Positions 34,343 to 42,802 of a stretch of 63,511 nt of DNA are shown here, piece after piece. The notes below the pieces were generated by a model. The model saw only the letters and a list, made by a program, of their open reading frames with translations. It made no database searches and had not been told where the DNA came from. Within the stretch, counting starts at the first letter, position 1. Each line of letters opens with the position of its first letter. Source of the stretch: Candidatus Bathyarchaeia archaeon (GTDB taxonomy: Archaea; Thermoproteota; Bathyarchaeia; Hecatellales; Hecatellaceae); NCBI GenBank assembly GCA_038883335.1, contig JAVZMI010000008.1:1-63511 (forward strand). Direction: 5' to 3'. A program made the translations under genes and the position numbers.

Positions 34343-35677
34343 ATGGGAGACGATAAACAGCAAGTTTGCGTGGTGGGTTTAGGGAGAGTTGGGCTTCCTA
34401 CAGCTTGCCTACTCGTTGAGGCTGGCTTCGAAGTTATCGGTGTAGACTCTAACCCTAAACTCCTAGAAAAGATCAAGGAAGGTACGCTGCCATTTCTGGA
34501 ACCTGACCTAGATGTACTCCTCAAAAATTCGATTGAAAGTGGAAAGTTTAAGGTCACAGTAGACCTGAAAGACGCGGTAAGGCAGTCTAATGACATAATG
34601 ATAACAGTACCAACCCTCATCGACAGGAGGAAGAACCCGAATTACTCAATTTTGAAGAACGTCTGCAAAGATATAGGCTCATCTATGAAGAGAGGTACCC
34701 TGCTCATAGTTGCGAGCACCACCGGCCCCGGCGTGACTGAGTCGATCGTAAAGAAGACCTTAGAGAAGGAGTCAGGACTAAAAGCTGGAACCGATTTCGC
34801 TTTGGCCTACAGTCCTGTAAGGGCTTCTGTAGGTCAGGTTGTCAGAGACTTAAAAAGCTATAGACGGTTAGTTAGCGGGATTGACAAGAATAGCCTCAAG
34901 AGAGCGGCAACCATAATTTCCGCAATCTCCGAAGGCGCCCCTATTGAGGTGGGTAGTATTAAAATGGCTGAGGCAGCCAAGGTCTTCGAGAATACATATA
35001 GAGCTGTGAACATCGCCTTAGCGAATGAATTAGCAGCTTTCTGCGAGATGGAGGGTCTGGACTATTATGAGATCTCTGCTGCCTCTAACACTCAACCCTT
35101 CTGCCACCTACACAGACCAGGCATTGTGGGCGGCGAGTGTATTCCCGTGAATCCTTACTTCCTGATAGCTGAGGCAGAGAACACAGGTACATGCCTGTCA
35201 ATAGTGACCTCCGCTCTTAGACGGAATGAAGCTATGCCTAGAAAGGTTGCCTCTCACGTTGCAAAAGTATTGAAACAGTGCGGAAAGAAGTTGAAGCGAG
35301 CCAAGGTGTTGATACTCGGGGTCTCCTTCAAGGCTAATGTGGATGACTCGCGAAACTCAGCCGCAAGGGTGCTGTTCAGGCTTTTAAAGGGAAAGGGGGC
35401 GGTTGTCTATGTTTGGGACCCCCTATTCAAGACGAGTGAACTTGAATCCTTAGGCTTCGAGACCACGCCCTCGCCGGATGCAACCTTGGAGAATGTTGAC
35501 TGCGTAATTGTAAGCGTGGGTCACGACCTATTCAGGCAGCAGAAGGACATGATTCTACATAAGCTCTCGCAGAGAGCCAAGGTGGCAGTGGTGGACTGTA
35601 GCGGCTCAAAAATCTTCAGCCCCAGAGATTCTACAGAGAATATCATCTGCTCTTGCATTGGAGTCGGTCCGACCTAG
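34343..35677 (+). CDS. Nucleotide-sugar dehydrogenase (UDP-ManNAc/UDP-glucose dehydrogenase family)
   Basis: Oxidises a UDP-sugar to the uronate with two NAD, feeding acidic sugars into surface glycans. The Rossmann NAD loop VVGLGRVGLPTACLLVEAGFE is at 9-29, the catalytic thiol in GIVGGECIPVNPYFL (about 255), and the C-terminal NAD/UDP domain begins near KVLILGVSFKANVDDSRNS. The 444-residue length and GGECIPVNPYF motif lean toward UDP-N-acetyl-mannosamine dehydrogenase (WecC-like), but UDP-Glc or UDP-GlcNAc dehydrogenase is possible. ATG 34343 follows TAGGAGTTG. Confidence 0.88.
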   Translation: MGDDKQQVCVVGLGRVGLPTACLLVEAGFEVIGVDSNPKLLEKIKEGTLPFLEPDLDVLLKNSIESGKFKVTVDLKDAVRQSNDIMITVPTLIDRRKNPNYSILKNVCKDIGSSMKRGTLLIVASTTGPGVTESIVKKTLEKESGLKAGTDFALAYSPVRASVGQVVRDLKSYRRLVSGIDKNSLKRAATIISAISEGAPIEVGSIKMAEAAKVFENTYRAVNIALANELAAFCEMEGLDYYEISAASNTQPFCHLHRPGIVGGECIPVNPYFLIAEAENTGTCLSIVTSALRRNEAMPRKVASHVAKVLKQCGKKLKRAKVLILGVSFKANVDDSRNSAARVLFRLLKGKGAVVYVWDPLFKTSELESLGFETTPSPDATLENVDCVIVSVGHDLFRQQKDMILHKLSQRAKVAVVDCSGSKIFSPRDSTENIICSCIGVGPT

Positions 35678-35775
35678 TCCCTTCGCCTATGGTCTCAAGA
35701 ATTTGCAGGTAACCCCAACGCTCCACAGACAGTTGCCTTTCTAGTGTAACCCGAGTCAAGCTACTCTGAAGTTCA

Positions 35776-35787
35776 GGTATATATACC
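35776..35787. promoter_or_regulatory. Palindromic TATA-like element
   Basis: GGTATATATACC is a perfect 12-base palindrome in the spacer between the 3' ends of the UDP-sugar dehydrogenase and MoaD-like genes. As a TATA box it could drive either strand, yet no gene begins on either side at the expected distance; it may serve an unseen small RNA or be a chance match. Confidence 0.25.
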
Positions 35788-35810
35788 ACTCTGTCTCAGC
35801 GCTACCGCTT

Positions 35811-36104
35811 CTACCCACCGTGAACCACCGGTATGATAACGAGTGTATCCCCGCTCTCAACTCGTGTCCGCAACCCCTCTAGCACTCCTATCTCCCTCCC
35901 ATTCTTGAGTATTAGCGCACGCCCCCGTGGATTTTTCAGTTCTTTATCAAAGATCGCATCCTCAAACTCCGATCCAAATCTCTCTACAAGTTTCATAAGG
36001 ACAGCGGCTACATCGTTTACTTCAGAGTCAGACAGCTCTAAGGAATCTAGACGTGTGAGAGCCTTAAATCCGCCGATGAACTTTACAATGACCATAGTTT
36101 TCAC
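35811..36104 (-). CDS. MoaD/ThiS-like ubiquitin-fold small protein
   Basis: A 97-residue beta-grasp protein ending in the di-glycine tail VVHGG, the site that is adenylated and thiocarboxylated in MoaD/ThiS or conjugated to lysines in archaeal SAMPs. VKFIGGFKALTRLDSLELS opens the fold and GDTLVIIPVVHGG closes it. It may give sulfur for molybdopterin or tRNA thiolation or act as a protein modifier; no moaE, E1-like or thi gene is adjacent to decide. It is about 94 bases downstream of rpl38e on the same strand. Confidence 0.88.
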   Translation of the reverse strand: MKTMVIVKFIGGFKALTRLDSLELSDSEVNDVAAVLMKLVERFGSEFEDAIFDKELKNPRGRALILKNGREIGVLEGLRTRVESGDTLVIIPVVHGG

Positions 36105-36197
36105 CGGAGCACATGTGGATAGCCGCTACCGCCGAGCTTTGCGGGTGGGGGTTAAGAGTATGTAACGTCGAGTTACAATTAAGAATAATGGCTGTCT

Positions 36198-36392
36198 CTA
36201 GATCTCCTCGGTCTTACATTTAATCCGCTTTAAGATTTCCTCAACTTTATCTTGCGGCACTTTATAGGTGTAGAGGCATCGGGCTGTTCTAAGCTTTAAC
36301 TTCACTATCCCACCCACTCTCTTAATTTTACAGAGATCTGTCTTCTCTGAGAGTTTAAGAAACTTCTCCAAGTCTTTGATCTCCCTAGGCAT
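36198..36392 (-). CDS. rpl38e: Ribosomal protein L38e
   Basis: A 64-residue large-subunit protein. From ATG 36392 it reads MPREIKDLEKFLKLSEKTDL, then an IKRVGGIVKLKLRTARCLYT segment, which matches L38e of eukaryotes and TACK/Asgard archaea (MPREIxxxxxFLxxARRxDxxxVKIKK...KFKVRxSRYLYTL). The frame is open to 36506, but the upstream part is the intron-containing tRNA-Glu gene and is not coding. The tRNA 3' end lies only 30 bases upstream, so tRNA and L38e may be transcribed together. L38e supports a TACK assignment, like S26e. Confidence 0.87.
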   Translation of the reverse strand: MPREIKDLEKFLKLSEKTDLCKIKRVGGIVKLKLRTARCLYTYKVPQDKVEEILKRIKCKTEEI

Positions 36393-36422
36393 CTCTGTAC
36401 ACCGTTTAGTTTGCACTGTTAG

Positions 36423-36593
36423 TGCTCCGGGCGGGATTCTCCCGTAGATTTGCTCTACGTTTTGAACCCGCGACCACCGACTCGATTGGCCTCTCTCGGC
36501 GATCACCGCGGAGATAAGGCCGGTATACTTGACCGGGTTTTACGGCGGGCTTAAGCCTTTACGGCTCGCAACCGTCCTCTATACTACCGGAGC
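36423..36593 (-). tRNA. tRNA-Glu (UUC) interrupted by three introns
   Basis: The 171-base minus-strand segment starts GCTCCGG and ends CCGGAGC-A, a perfect 7-bp acceptor with discriminator A. Removing three segments gives an exact 76-nt tRNA: D-arm GTAT-AGCCCGGTCAA-GTAT, anticodon arm CCGGC-CTTTCGA-GTCGG with anticodon UUC, five variable bases, T-arm GCGGG-TTCAAAT-CCCGC. The intron in the D-loop is 41 bases (36539-36579 approximately, with ACGG/CCGT and GGC/GCC hairpins), the one after position 34 about 30 bases, the one in the T-loop (59/60) 24 bases and built around the hairpin CGTAGA-GCAAA-TCTACG. Body sequence agrees with archaeal tRNA-Glu. No CCA is encoded. Exact splice points may shift by a few bases. 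Confidence 0.8.
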
Positions 36594-36615
36594 ACTTCTA
36601 TTCCTAATCACGAGA

Positions 36616-36627
36616 ATAATAATAAAC
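36616..36627 (-). promoter_or_regulatory. TATA box of the tRNA-Glu gene
   Basis: GTTTATTATTAT on the minus strand, centred about 29 bases before the first tRNA base at 36593, in an otherwise A/T-rich stretch. This fits the archaeal TATA-to-start distance and supports the tRNA call. Confidence 0.5.
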
Positions 36628-36749
36628 TTTGTGAAGTTGATTCACTAAGAGTTTATATGGCGGAGTAAGATTCCTACTCTATAGGTGGCCTTATACCTTA
36701 TCTCTTATATGCTACGCTTTAGTAATTATACCGACCGAGCGGATCTTTC

Positions 36750-37736
36750 ATGACTGTTCTCAAGCAAGAGTCGGAGGAGGTAGCTTCGAACTTTAGGGGG
36801 GTGTGCCCTCTTTGTGACACTAAAGTAAACTTTGCTGTAGAGAAGCTTGGAAGATTTGACACGCCTAAATTCTCTTGCAGTAACTGTGGGGCGGCATGGG
36901 AGTACTGGGAGGATTGGGAGAACCCACCTAAGATGAAGGGCGCCAGACTGGTGAAGGTTGACAAAGACTTGAAAGGAGTTAAACTCCGAGGCATCTACTT
37001 GGAATCGTCATTCTGGCAGAAGGTAATAGAAGATAAAACCAACCTCGAAAAATTTGAATCCAAAACTAGAAGGATCCCCGAAGCACAACTAGAGCAGGCA
37101 GAACCCAAACAGTCACCAACAGCAGAGTTGTCTTCCGAGTCTCCAAAACCTGAGGAGAAGGGGCGCAAGTGGGGGTTCGGTGGGCTAGGCTTCAAACGCT
37201 TGAAATCCTCTGGAAAAGCCAATGCCGCGGTTAGGCTTAAGGGGCCTGGAACCTACTCTGGTTATGGTTTGAAGCTAGGCTATCAGCAGGGTTGGGTGGT
37301 TATGAAGGATCTTCGTTGCAAAGACAAATTGGGGCGGTTGGAGCTTAGAGGCCCAAGCAACTTCAAGATAAACATAGACTGGGGGCCACTTGCAGATATG
37401 AAAGAAAAGGCTCCTACTCCTTCAAAATATATAGATACAGCACTCATGTCGCTTGGAGCGAATAAAATAGTAGTTAGCCTAGATGTTAAAGCGAAGAGGA
37501 CAATTATGGTACGTCAGCATGAGGGTGTCTTCGTTCATTGCGTGGTAGACATTTCTAGATACGGGCTCCTCCAGAAGATCACGGAAAGGTTAGATCTCCG
37601 ATACGCGATCATCTACTGTGAAGAGAGTCAGAGGTACTTCGTGATCCGTGGACAGACTCCACCTGAGACGTCTATGGAATATGGTGAGGCGTTCGAGAAC
37701 CTTATACGATCTTTCGACTGCCACCCACAAACCTGA
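36750..37736 (+). CDS. Uncharacterised zinc-ribbon protein
   Basis: A 328-residue protein not recognised. Residues 17-47 form a zinc ribbon (CPLC at 19-22, CSNC at 43-46, then GAAWEYWEDW). A low-complexity linker rich in Pro, Glu and Ser (about 95-140) follows, then a basic GRKWGFGGLGFKRLK patch and a C-terminal domain of about 170 residues with alternating strands (YGLKLGYQQGWVVMKDLRCK, GANKIVVSLDVKAKRTIMVR, DLRYAIIYCEESQRYFVIRG). No membrane segment or enzyme motif. It stands alone between the tRNA-Glu/rpl38e block and cysS. Ribbon plus flexible linker suggests a nucleic acid or protein-binding adaptor, a guess. Confidence 0.75.
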   Translation: MTVLKQESEEVASNFRGVCPLCDTKVNFAVEKLGRFDTPKFSCSNCGAAWEYWEDWENPPKMKGARLVKVDKDLKGVKLRGIYLESSFWQKVIEDKTNLEKFESKTRRIPEAQLEQAEPKQSPTAELSSESPKPEEKGRKWGFGGLGFKRLKSSGKANAAVRLKGPGTYSGYGLKLGYQQGWVVMKDLRCKDKLGRLELRGPSNFKINIDWGPLADMKEKAPTPSKYIDTALMSLGANKIVVSLDVKAKRTIMVRQHEGVFVHCVVDISRYGLLQKITERLDLRYAIIYCEESQRYFVIRGQTPPETSMEYGEAFENLIRSFDCHPQT

Positions 37737-37940
37737 ACCTTCGAGGTGATATGTTTGAAGCCTCAACACAGTCTAGTGGAACTTATTTATGGGTAGACAT
37801 ATTTCGAGGTAAGTACCGTACGTATCAACCCCATAAAAGGCATTATTCTGTCGGTGGATGTTGGTTTGGTCGCACGCCCTTCTGCAAGTGTTAATTTCTA
37901 GTTGGTAAATGCTATAAACACGGATTTCTTTGTGAGGTTT

Positions 37941-39347
37941 ATGGCGTTGCGATTCTTCAACACCTTATCTAAGAGAAAAGAGGAGTTTAAACCTCTGAGG
38001 CAGGGGGAAGTCAGAGTTTACACCTGTGGCCCTACCGTATACGACTACGCACACATCGGAAACTTTAGAACCTACGTCTTCCAAGACCTTCTGAGGCGGT
38101 GGCTGGAGTATAGAGGATACAGAGTCTACCAGGTAATGAATCTTACCGACGTAGACGATAAGACGATAAAAAAATCGAGAATGGAGGGTCTCCCTCTTAG
38201 ACAGTTTACTCAGAAATACATAGACGCCTTTTTTGAAGATTTAGAAAAGTTGAAGATAAAGAAGGCAGAAGTCTATCCGAGGGCAACCGAGCATTTAGCC
38301 GATATGGTTAACCTCATCAAGAGTCTCCTTCAAAGTGGATACGCTTACATGGGTGATGATCGCTCCATATACTTCGATGTATCGAAGTTCAAGGGGTATG
38401 GAAAACTTTCGGGGCTGAAAGTTGGAGGTCTCAAAGCTGGCGCTAGGGTCAAGAATGATTTGTATGGTAAGGGAGAGCCGCGAGACTTCGCGCTGTGGAA
38501 AGCTTGGAGTGAAGAAGACGGTGATGTATACTGGGAAACAGAGTTGGGGAAGGGTAGACCTGGGTGGCACATTGAGTGCTCGGCTATGTCCATGAAATAT
38601 TTGGGGGAGACCTTCGATATCCATAGCGGAGGTATCGACCTCATCTTCCCACACCACGAGAATGAGATCGCTCAGAGTGAGGCCGCTACCGGTAAGCCCC
38701 TCGCCAACTACTGGCTCCACTGCGAGCACCTCTTGGTAGATGGGAGAAAGATGTCAAAGTCTCTCGGCAACTTCTACACTCTAAGAGATCTTCTAGATAA
38801 GGGCTACAGCCCGGCTGCTATACGTTACGTCTTACTCTCCACACACTACAGACGCTATCTCAACTTCACCTTCCAAAGCTTAGATGCTGCCACTAGCACT
38901 CTGGAAAGGGTGGGAGAATTTTTCACAAAGTTAAGGGAGGCAAGTGGTGGAGGAAGAAGTAGGGAGATTAATGGTCTATTGGAGGCTGTTGAACGTGGCT
39001 TCTGTGAAGCTATGGACGACGACCTTGACATAAACACAGCCCTTGCACACCTCTTCAAGTTCATACGGAGGGTAAATGTGCTCCTTAGAGAGGGTACGGT
39101 AAGTAAGGGCGATGCGGAAAAGATCCACAGTTTGATGATGTCTCTCAATAGAGTCCTCGGCATAATAGATGGAGTGCCAGTTGCCGAGAGCCTTCCGGAG
39201 GAGATTCTAGACATGATTAAAAGAAGGGAGGAGGCACGGCGGCGTAAAGATTGGGCTACGGCAGACCAGCTCAGATCGCTGCTGCAAGGTAGAGGCATCA
39301 TCCTTGAGGACACTCCAACAGGAGTGAAAGTAAAGAAGAAGTTTTAA
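37941..39347 (+). CDS. cysS: Cysteinyl-tRNA synthetase
   Basis: Charges tRNA-Cys. A class I synthetase of 468 residues from ATG 37941: the zinc/ATP site VYTCGPTVYDYAHIGNFRTY carries the HIGN (HIGH) motif, GRPGWHIECSAMSMKYLG and IFPHHENEIAQSEA supply the zinc ligands, and HLLVDGRKMSKSLGNFYTLRDLL the KMSKS loop. A DALR-type helical C-terminal domain follows. The frame opens at 37902, but ATG 37941 is preceded by GTGAGGTTT and starts at the conserved MALRFFNTLSKRKEEF. Having CysRS means the SepRS/SepCysS route is not required. Confidence 0.95.
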   Translation: MALRFFNTLSKRKEEFKPLRQGEVRVYTCGPTVYDYAHIGNFRTYVFQDLLRRWLEYRGYRVYQVMNLTDVDDKTIKKSRMEGLPLRQFTQKYIDAFFEDLEKLKIKKAEVYPRATEHLADMVNLIKSLLQSGYAYMGDDRSIYFDVSKFKGYGKLSGLKVGGLKAGARVKNDLYGKGEPRDFALWKAWSEEDGDVYWETELGKGRPGWHIECSAMSMKYLGETFDIHSGGIDLIFPHHENEIAQSEAATGKPLANYWLHCEHLLVDGRKMSKSLGNFYTLRDLLDKGYSPAAIRYVLLSTHYRRYLNFTFQSLDAATSTLERVGEFFTKLREASGGGRSREINGLLEAVERGFCEAMDDDLDINTALAHLFKFIRRVNVLLREGTVSKGDAEKIHSLMMSLNRVLGIIDGVPVAESLPEEILDMIKRREEARRRKDWATADQLRSLLQGRGIILEDTPTGVKVKKKF

Positions 39348-39366
39348 CCAGTTCAGGTCATACAGC

Positions 39367-40629
39367 TTAGAACTCAACTCCCAACACCTGCTCGTAAAGC
39401 TCTATGTTATCTCTTACGCCCCTCTCCAGGCTGAAGAGCGAGTTAAAGATCTGTAACGCCTTCTTACCCATTTTCTGGCTTAACTTCTTATCTGTGAGGA
39501 TCTTGAGTATGGCTTCAGAAAGTTGCTTCACGTTGCCTGGCTCCACGAGGAATCCATTGACTCCCGGCCAAATCTGCATCATAATTCCACCAGTGGCAGT
39601 TCCCACGACTGGTTTCCCGAAAGCCATCCCCTCTGCTACGGCTAAGCCGAAACCCTCCATGATTGAGGGCAAGACGACTACATCTGCCGCGGCGTATGCC
39701 GTCATAAGATCCCTTCTTGAGATATGACCTGTGAAGATCACATGAGCTTCAAGTTTTAACTCTGCCACCAAACTTTTAAGTTCCTCCTCATATCGCCTCT
39801 TCCCCTCAGCTTTCAGGATCTCTTTCGTCATAGACCCGTCACCCACAAAGACACATCTGACGTTCGGTATCTCTTTCAGGATTATAGGTAACGCCTTAAT
39901 TAGCCGGTCTTGGCCTTTAAGTGGGTCGATTCTAGCTACGCATAGAATTACACGTTCATCAGGTTTAATCCCGTAGTTACTACGGAAGTCACCTTTGACT
40001 CTCTCGACGGTGACGAAGGGACTTATGCAAACGGCTTTATCCCAAGAGAGCCCGTCTTGTATAGCCACAGCTACGTAGGGCCTCGTTGAGAATACTACTC
40101 TATCGTAATGCGTCATGTATTGGACGACAAACTTCCTCCACTGTGGTGAAGGTTTATCGGTGTATGGTATATGCCATGTGAAGATTTTAGGCACGGTCAG
40201 ATCGTTGAGGAGTGATCCTAAAGGGAGCAGTTGGAAATCGTGGACATGTAATAGGTCGAAGTGTTCTTTCTCGTAGACTTCTCTCACCTGCCCACTAAAG
40301 AACTTGTTGATAGTAAAGTAATCGTTGAAGCCGTAAAGGTGTTTGTTTATCAGTTTATCCTCTGATAGCTCTCCCCCATGGAATATTTTCAAGATCAACT
40401 CCTTAAACTGTGTATATCCTGAAAGGATCCTCGAATCTAAACTGGTCTTCGGGACTCTATAGACTTTAATGCTTTCTACTACCTCCTCCGGCGGCGCCTT
40501 AGCAGGTTTCAGGTGGATCACACAGAGTTCATGGTTTAACTCGCGACACTTTCGCCCTAGCCATAAAAGATAATATGACACACCTCCAGTGTGGGGGAAA
40601 AAGGACTGGCTTACGGCGCAGATCTTCAC
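39367..40629 (-). CDS. Family 4 glycosyltransferase
   Basis: A GT-B-fold retaining glycosyltransferase of 420 residues. It opens with VKICAVSQSFFPHTGGVSYYL (the acceptor-side loop with GGV), has VARIDPLKGQDRLIKALPII (hinge and donor domain start) and the EX7E donor motif PSIMEGFGLAVAEGMAFGKPVVG. Likely adds a hexose to a lipid-linked or surface glycan. GTG 40629, preceded by GGTGGG, is preferred over ATG 40656 because the upstream nine residues are not part of the fold. Separated by about 69 bases from the upstream coiled-coil gene on the same strand. Confidence 0.88.
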   Translation of the reverse strand: MKICAVSQSFFPHTGGVSYYLLWLGRKCRELNHELCVIHLKPAKAPPEEVVESIKVYRVPKTSLDSRILSGYTQFKELILKIFHGGELSEDKLINKHLYGFNDYFTINKFFSGQVREVYEKEHFDLLHVHDFQLLPLGSLLNDLTVPKIFTWHIPYTDKPSPQWRKFVVQYMTHYDRVVFSTRPYVAVAIQDGLSWDKAVCISPFVTVERVKGDFRSNYGIKPDERVILCVARIDPLKGQDRLIKALPIILKEIPNVRCVFVGDGSMTKEILKAEGKRRYEEELKSLVAELKLEAHVIFTGHISRRDLMTAYAAADVVVLPSIMEGFGLAVAEGMAFGKPVVGTATGGIMMQIWPGVNGFLVEPGNVKQLSEAILKILTDKKLSQKMGKKALQIFNSLFSLERGVRDNIELYEQVLGVEF

Positions 40630-40697
40630 AGACCCACCACAGAAGAGTTGATACACGCCAAATCTAAAATGTTTATGGGGGCGTTAAATGCCACAGT

Positions 40698-42641
40698 TCA
40701 CTCTCTGGGTCTCCTTTGGAAGTATTCAGTGGAGAACAGTTTAATCTGCCTAACCCTACGGCCCGACATGATGCGGGAGGTCCTTAAGCTCTCGAGACCC
40801 TTGTAGAGGACTTCGCATGTTAAGGTGGTTTGAAGTAGATCGAAGACTGTTCTGCCTCTCTGTATTTCCTCCTCGAAGGTTGTATCCCACTTTATAGCCT
40901 CTAAGAGCTTCTCCTTGAGGATGTCATCGAAGCTTTCTCGGAGCGGAGTTGTATTCACTTCCTCGGAGAGAAGACTTTGAGTTGGCGCAATAATCGCCGG
41001 CGAATATAGCTGAGGTTCAACCTGAGTGTCCTCTAAGCTTGCGAGGTAGAAAGGGATCTGGAGCAAAGCAACTTCTGGAATCTGTAATTCTTTAGGCACT
41101 ACGGCTGTCAATTCCTCTACGTGGTTAATGAACTCTTGCTTCTTCTGGATTAGGTTGTCTATCTGGGAGCATATATCCTCAGTTCTTCTGTCTAGCTCGT
41201 TGAGTGTTCTCTCCGCCACTCTTAACATCCTACTCATTTGATCCTTCAACTCTTTCGTCTTCATCTGGTAGATTCGAACCTTTGACTTGTATTCCTCGTC
41301 TAAAGCCTCTCTCTCCTGCGCAGCTTTTCTGCGAATGTTCTCAATCTGGAGCACTATAGCCTTCAGCCTGCCCTGAACCTCTAATCTAGACGCCTCTAAA
41401 CCTTTCAGCTTGCCAGTCAAGTCTTCTATCTGCCTATCAGTTTGTGCAAGTTTCTTTTGGATGTCTGTTTGCGCCTTGTCTGCTTCCTCGGCCTTCCTCT
41501 CCTTAAGCTGCCGGGTTCTTTGGATGCTATCAAGCTTCTGCTCGAGCTTTTGGAGCTGTTTCGCCCTTTCTTCTTCATCTGTTTCGCCCAAGGCTTCAGC
41601 CAAGCCTTTCAACCGTAGCATATCCATCTTAAGATTCTCTATCTCCAAGATCAAAGCTGAGAGCTCCTTCCTCAAACTCTCGCCGAGTCGTCTCGCTGAA
41701 GCGAAGTCGGCATCTAGCCTCTCTCGCTGAGTGGCAAGCCCCTTCAACTTTCCTACTATTTCTTGTTCGCTTTGCACCAGCTCGTGCAGCCTCATCTCCA
41801 GCTCGCCCCTCTCATTCTCGAGGGCCTTGACTTCCTCAATCTCACCTCTAGTTAACTCTGAGATCTTGGAGGGGTATTGTTCCTGGAGTTTCAAGATTTC
41901 AATCTTTGAGGCAGCTTCAGCTTCGTTTATTTTAGATGCGAACTCCGACTTTAGGGCTTCTAATTGCCCAATCTGAGCGTGGCGCCAGTAACCACTCTGT
42001 TTAACGAGTTTTTCCTTTACAGAGGCGAGCGAGGCTATATCGTCAGCTGCCTCCTTCTCAAGCCTCCCAAGGATTTTAGCAATCTCACACACTTCTTCCC
42101 GGCACAGCCTTGGGCTTAAGGAGACGCCATCAACTACCCTACCCCTCTGGAAGAGAGTTAGGCACTCTTGGATGTCGGCGTTTAACTCCTTATCGATGAG
42201 CCCTTCAAGGATGACTGTCTTGGAGCCCTTGAATGAGGCGAAGAAGTTGCGTTGTCTCCTAATCGCACTAAGATATTCGCCCACCGACTTGGCTTCCGCT
42301 ATGTTTTCGATGAATTTTTCGCAGTCTGGGAGTTCCTCGTAGCTAAGGATTTGTTGAAAGAGATTCAACCCATCCACGAGGACGCATCGGCCAGGCCTCA
42401 TACAGACAATCCACATCGAATAGTAGATCTTAACTAAAGACTTCAGTCTGCGGTCTTCTGTACGTCGTAGTCTACTTTTAATCCAGCTCCCAAAGGGGTG
42501 AAGGGCGGTTGTTACCTTCATATCGCGTTCAACTTTGGAGACAAGCAGAGCTAACTCGGACTCCTTCGGGAGGCTTACCGTTCGTCCCTGTTCGTCAACT
42601 TCGAAAATGTAAGCCAGTACGAGTGGGCCAGCTTCTTCCAT
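40698..42641 (-). CDS. Large coiled-coil protein of unknown function
   Basis: A 647-residue protein not recognised. Residues 1-200 form a globular region with few features (ALHPFGSWIKSRLRR; GRCVLVDGLNLFQQIL). Residues about 205-510 are almost pure heptad repeats rich in Glu, Lys, Leu and Ala (for example KALENERGELEMRLHELVQ), an SMC-like coiled coil without Walker motifs. The last 130 residues are mixed and end in a basic tail RRVRQIKLFSTEYFQRRPRE. No membrane segment. It is co-directional with the GT4 gene. A structural or scaffold role is plausible; nothing in the sequence defines it further. Confidence 0.75.
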   Translation of the reverse strand: MEEAGPLVLAYIFEVDEQGRTVSLPKESELALLVSKVERDMKVTTALHPFGSWIKSRLRRTEDRRLKSLVKIYYSMWIVCMRPGRCVLVDGLNLFQQILSYEELPDCEKFIENIAEAKSVGEYLSAIRRQRNFFASFKGSKTVILEGLIDKELNADIQECLTLFQRGRVVDGVSLSPRLCREEVCEIAKILGRLEKEAADDIASLASVKEKLVKQSGYWRHAQIGQLEALKSEFASKINEAEAASKIEILKLQEQYPSKISELTRGEIEEVKALENERGELEMRLHELVQSEQEIVGKLKGLATQRERLDADFASARRLGESLRKELSALILEIENLKMDMLRLKGLAEALGETDEEERAKQLQKLEQKLDSIQRTRQLKERKAEEADKAQTDIQKKLAQTDRQIEDLTGKLKGLEASRLEVQGRLKAIVLQIENIRRKAAQEREALDEEYKSKVRIYQMKTKELKDQMSRMLRVAERTLNELDRRTEDICSQIDNLIQKKQEFINHVEELTAVVPKELQIPEVALLQIPFYLASLEDTQVEPQLYSPAIIAPTQSLLSEEVNTTPLRESFDDILKEKLLEAIKWDTTFEEEIQRGRTVFDLLQTTLTCEVLYKGLESLRTSRIMSGRRVRQIKLFSTEYFQRRPRE

Positions 42642-42802
42642 CTATATCCTCTCGACCTCGAACGTTTAACAGGCGAGATTTGTAGACCTCATTTATGCCA
42701 GATTGTAAGGTCTAGTTAGGCGATAAATGGGGCATTAGCAACTAATTCTATGCTTGTATTTCAACTTCTTCTAATCCTCTACTAATATTTCTCGAGTTTA
42801 CC

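Noticed and set aside
36393-36506. N-terminal 38 codons of a 102-residue frame on the minus strand
   Set aside because: They coincide with the tRNA-Glu gene, and the conserved L38e start MPREIK lies at 36392.
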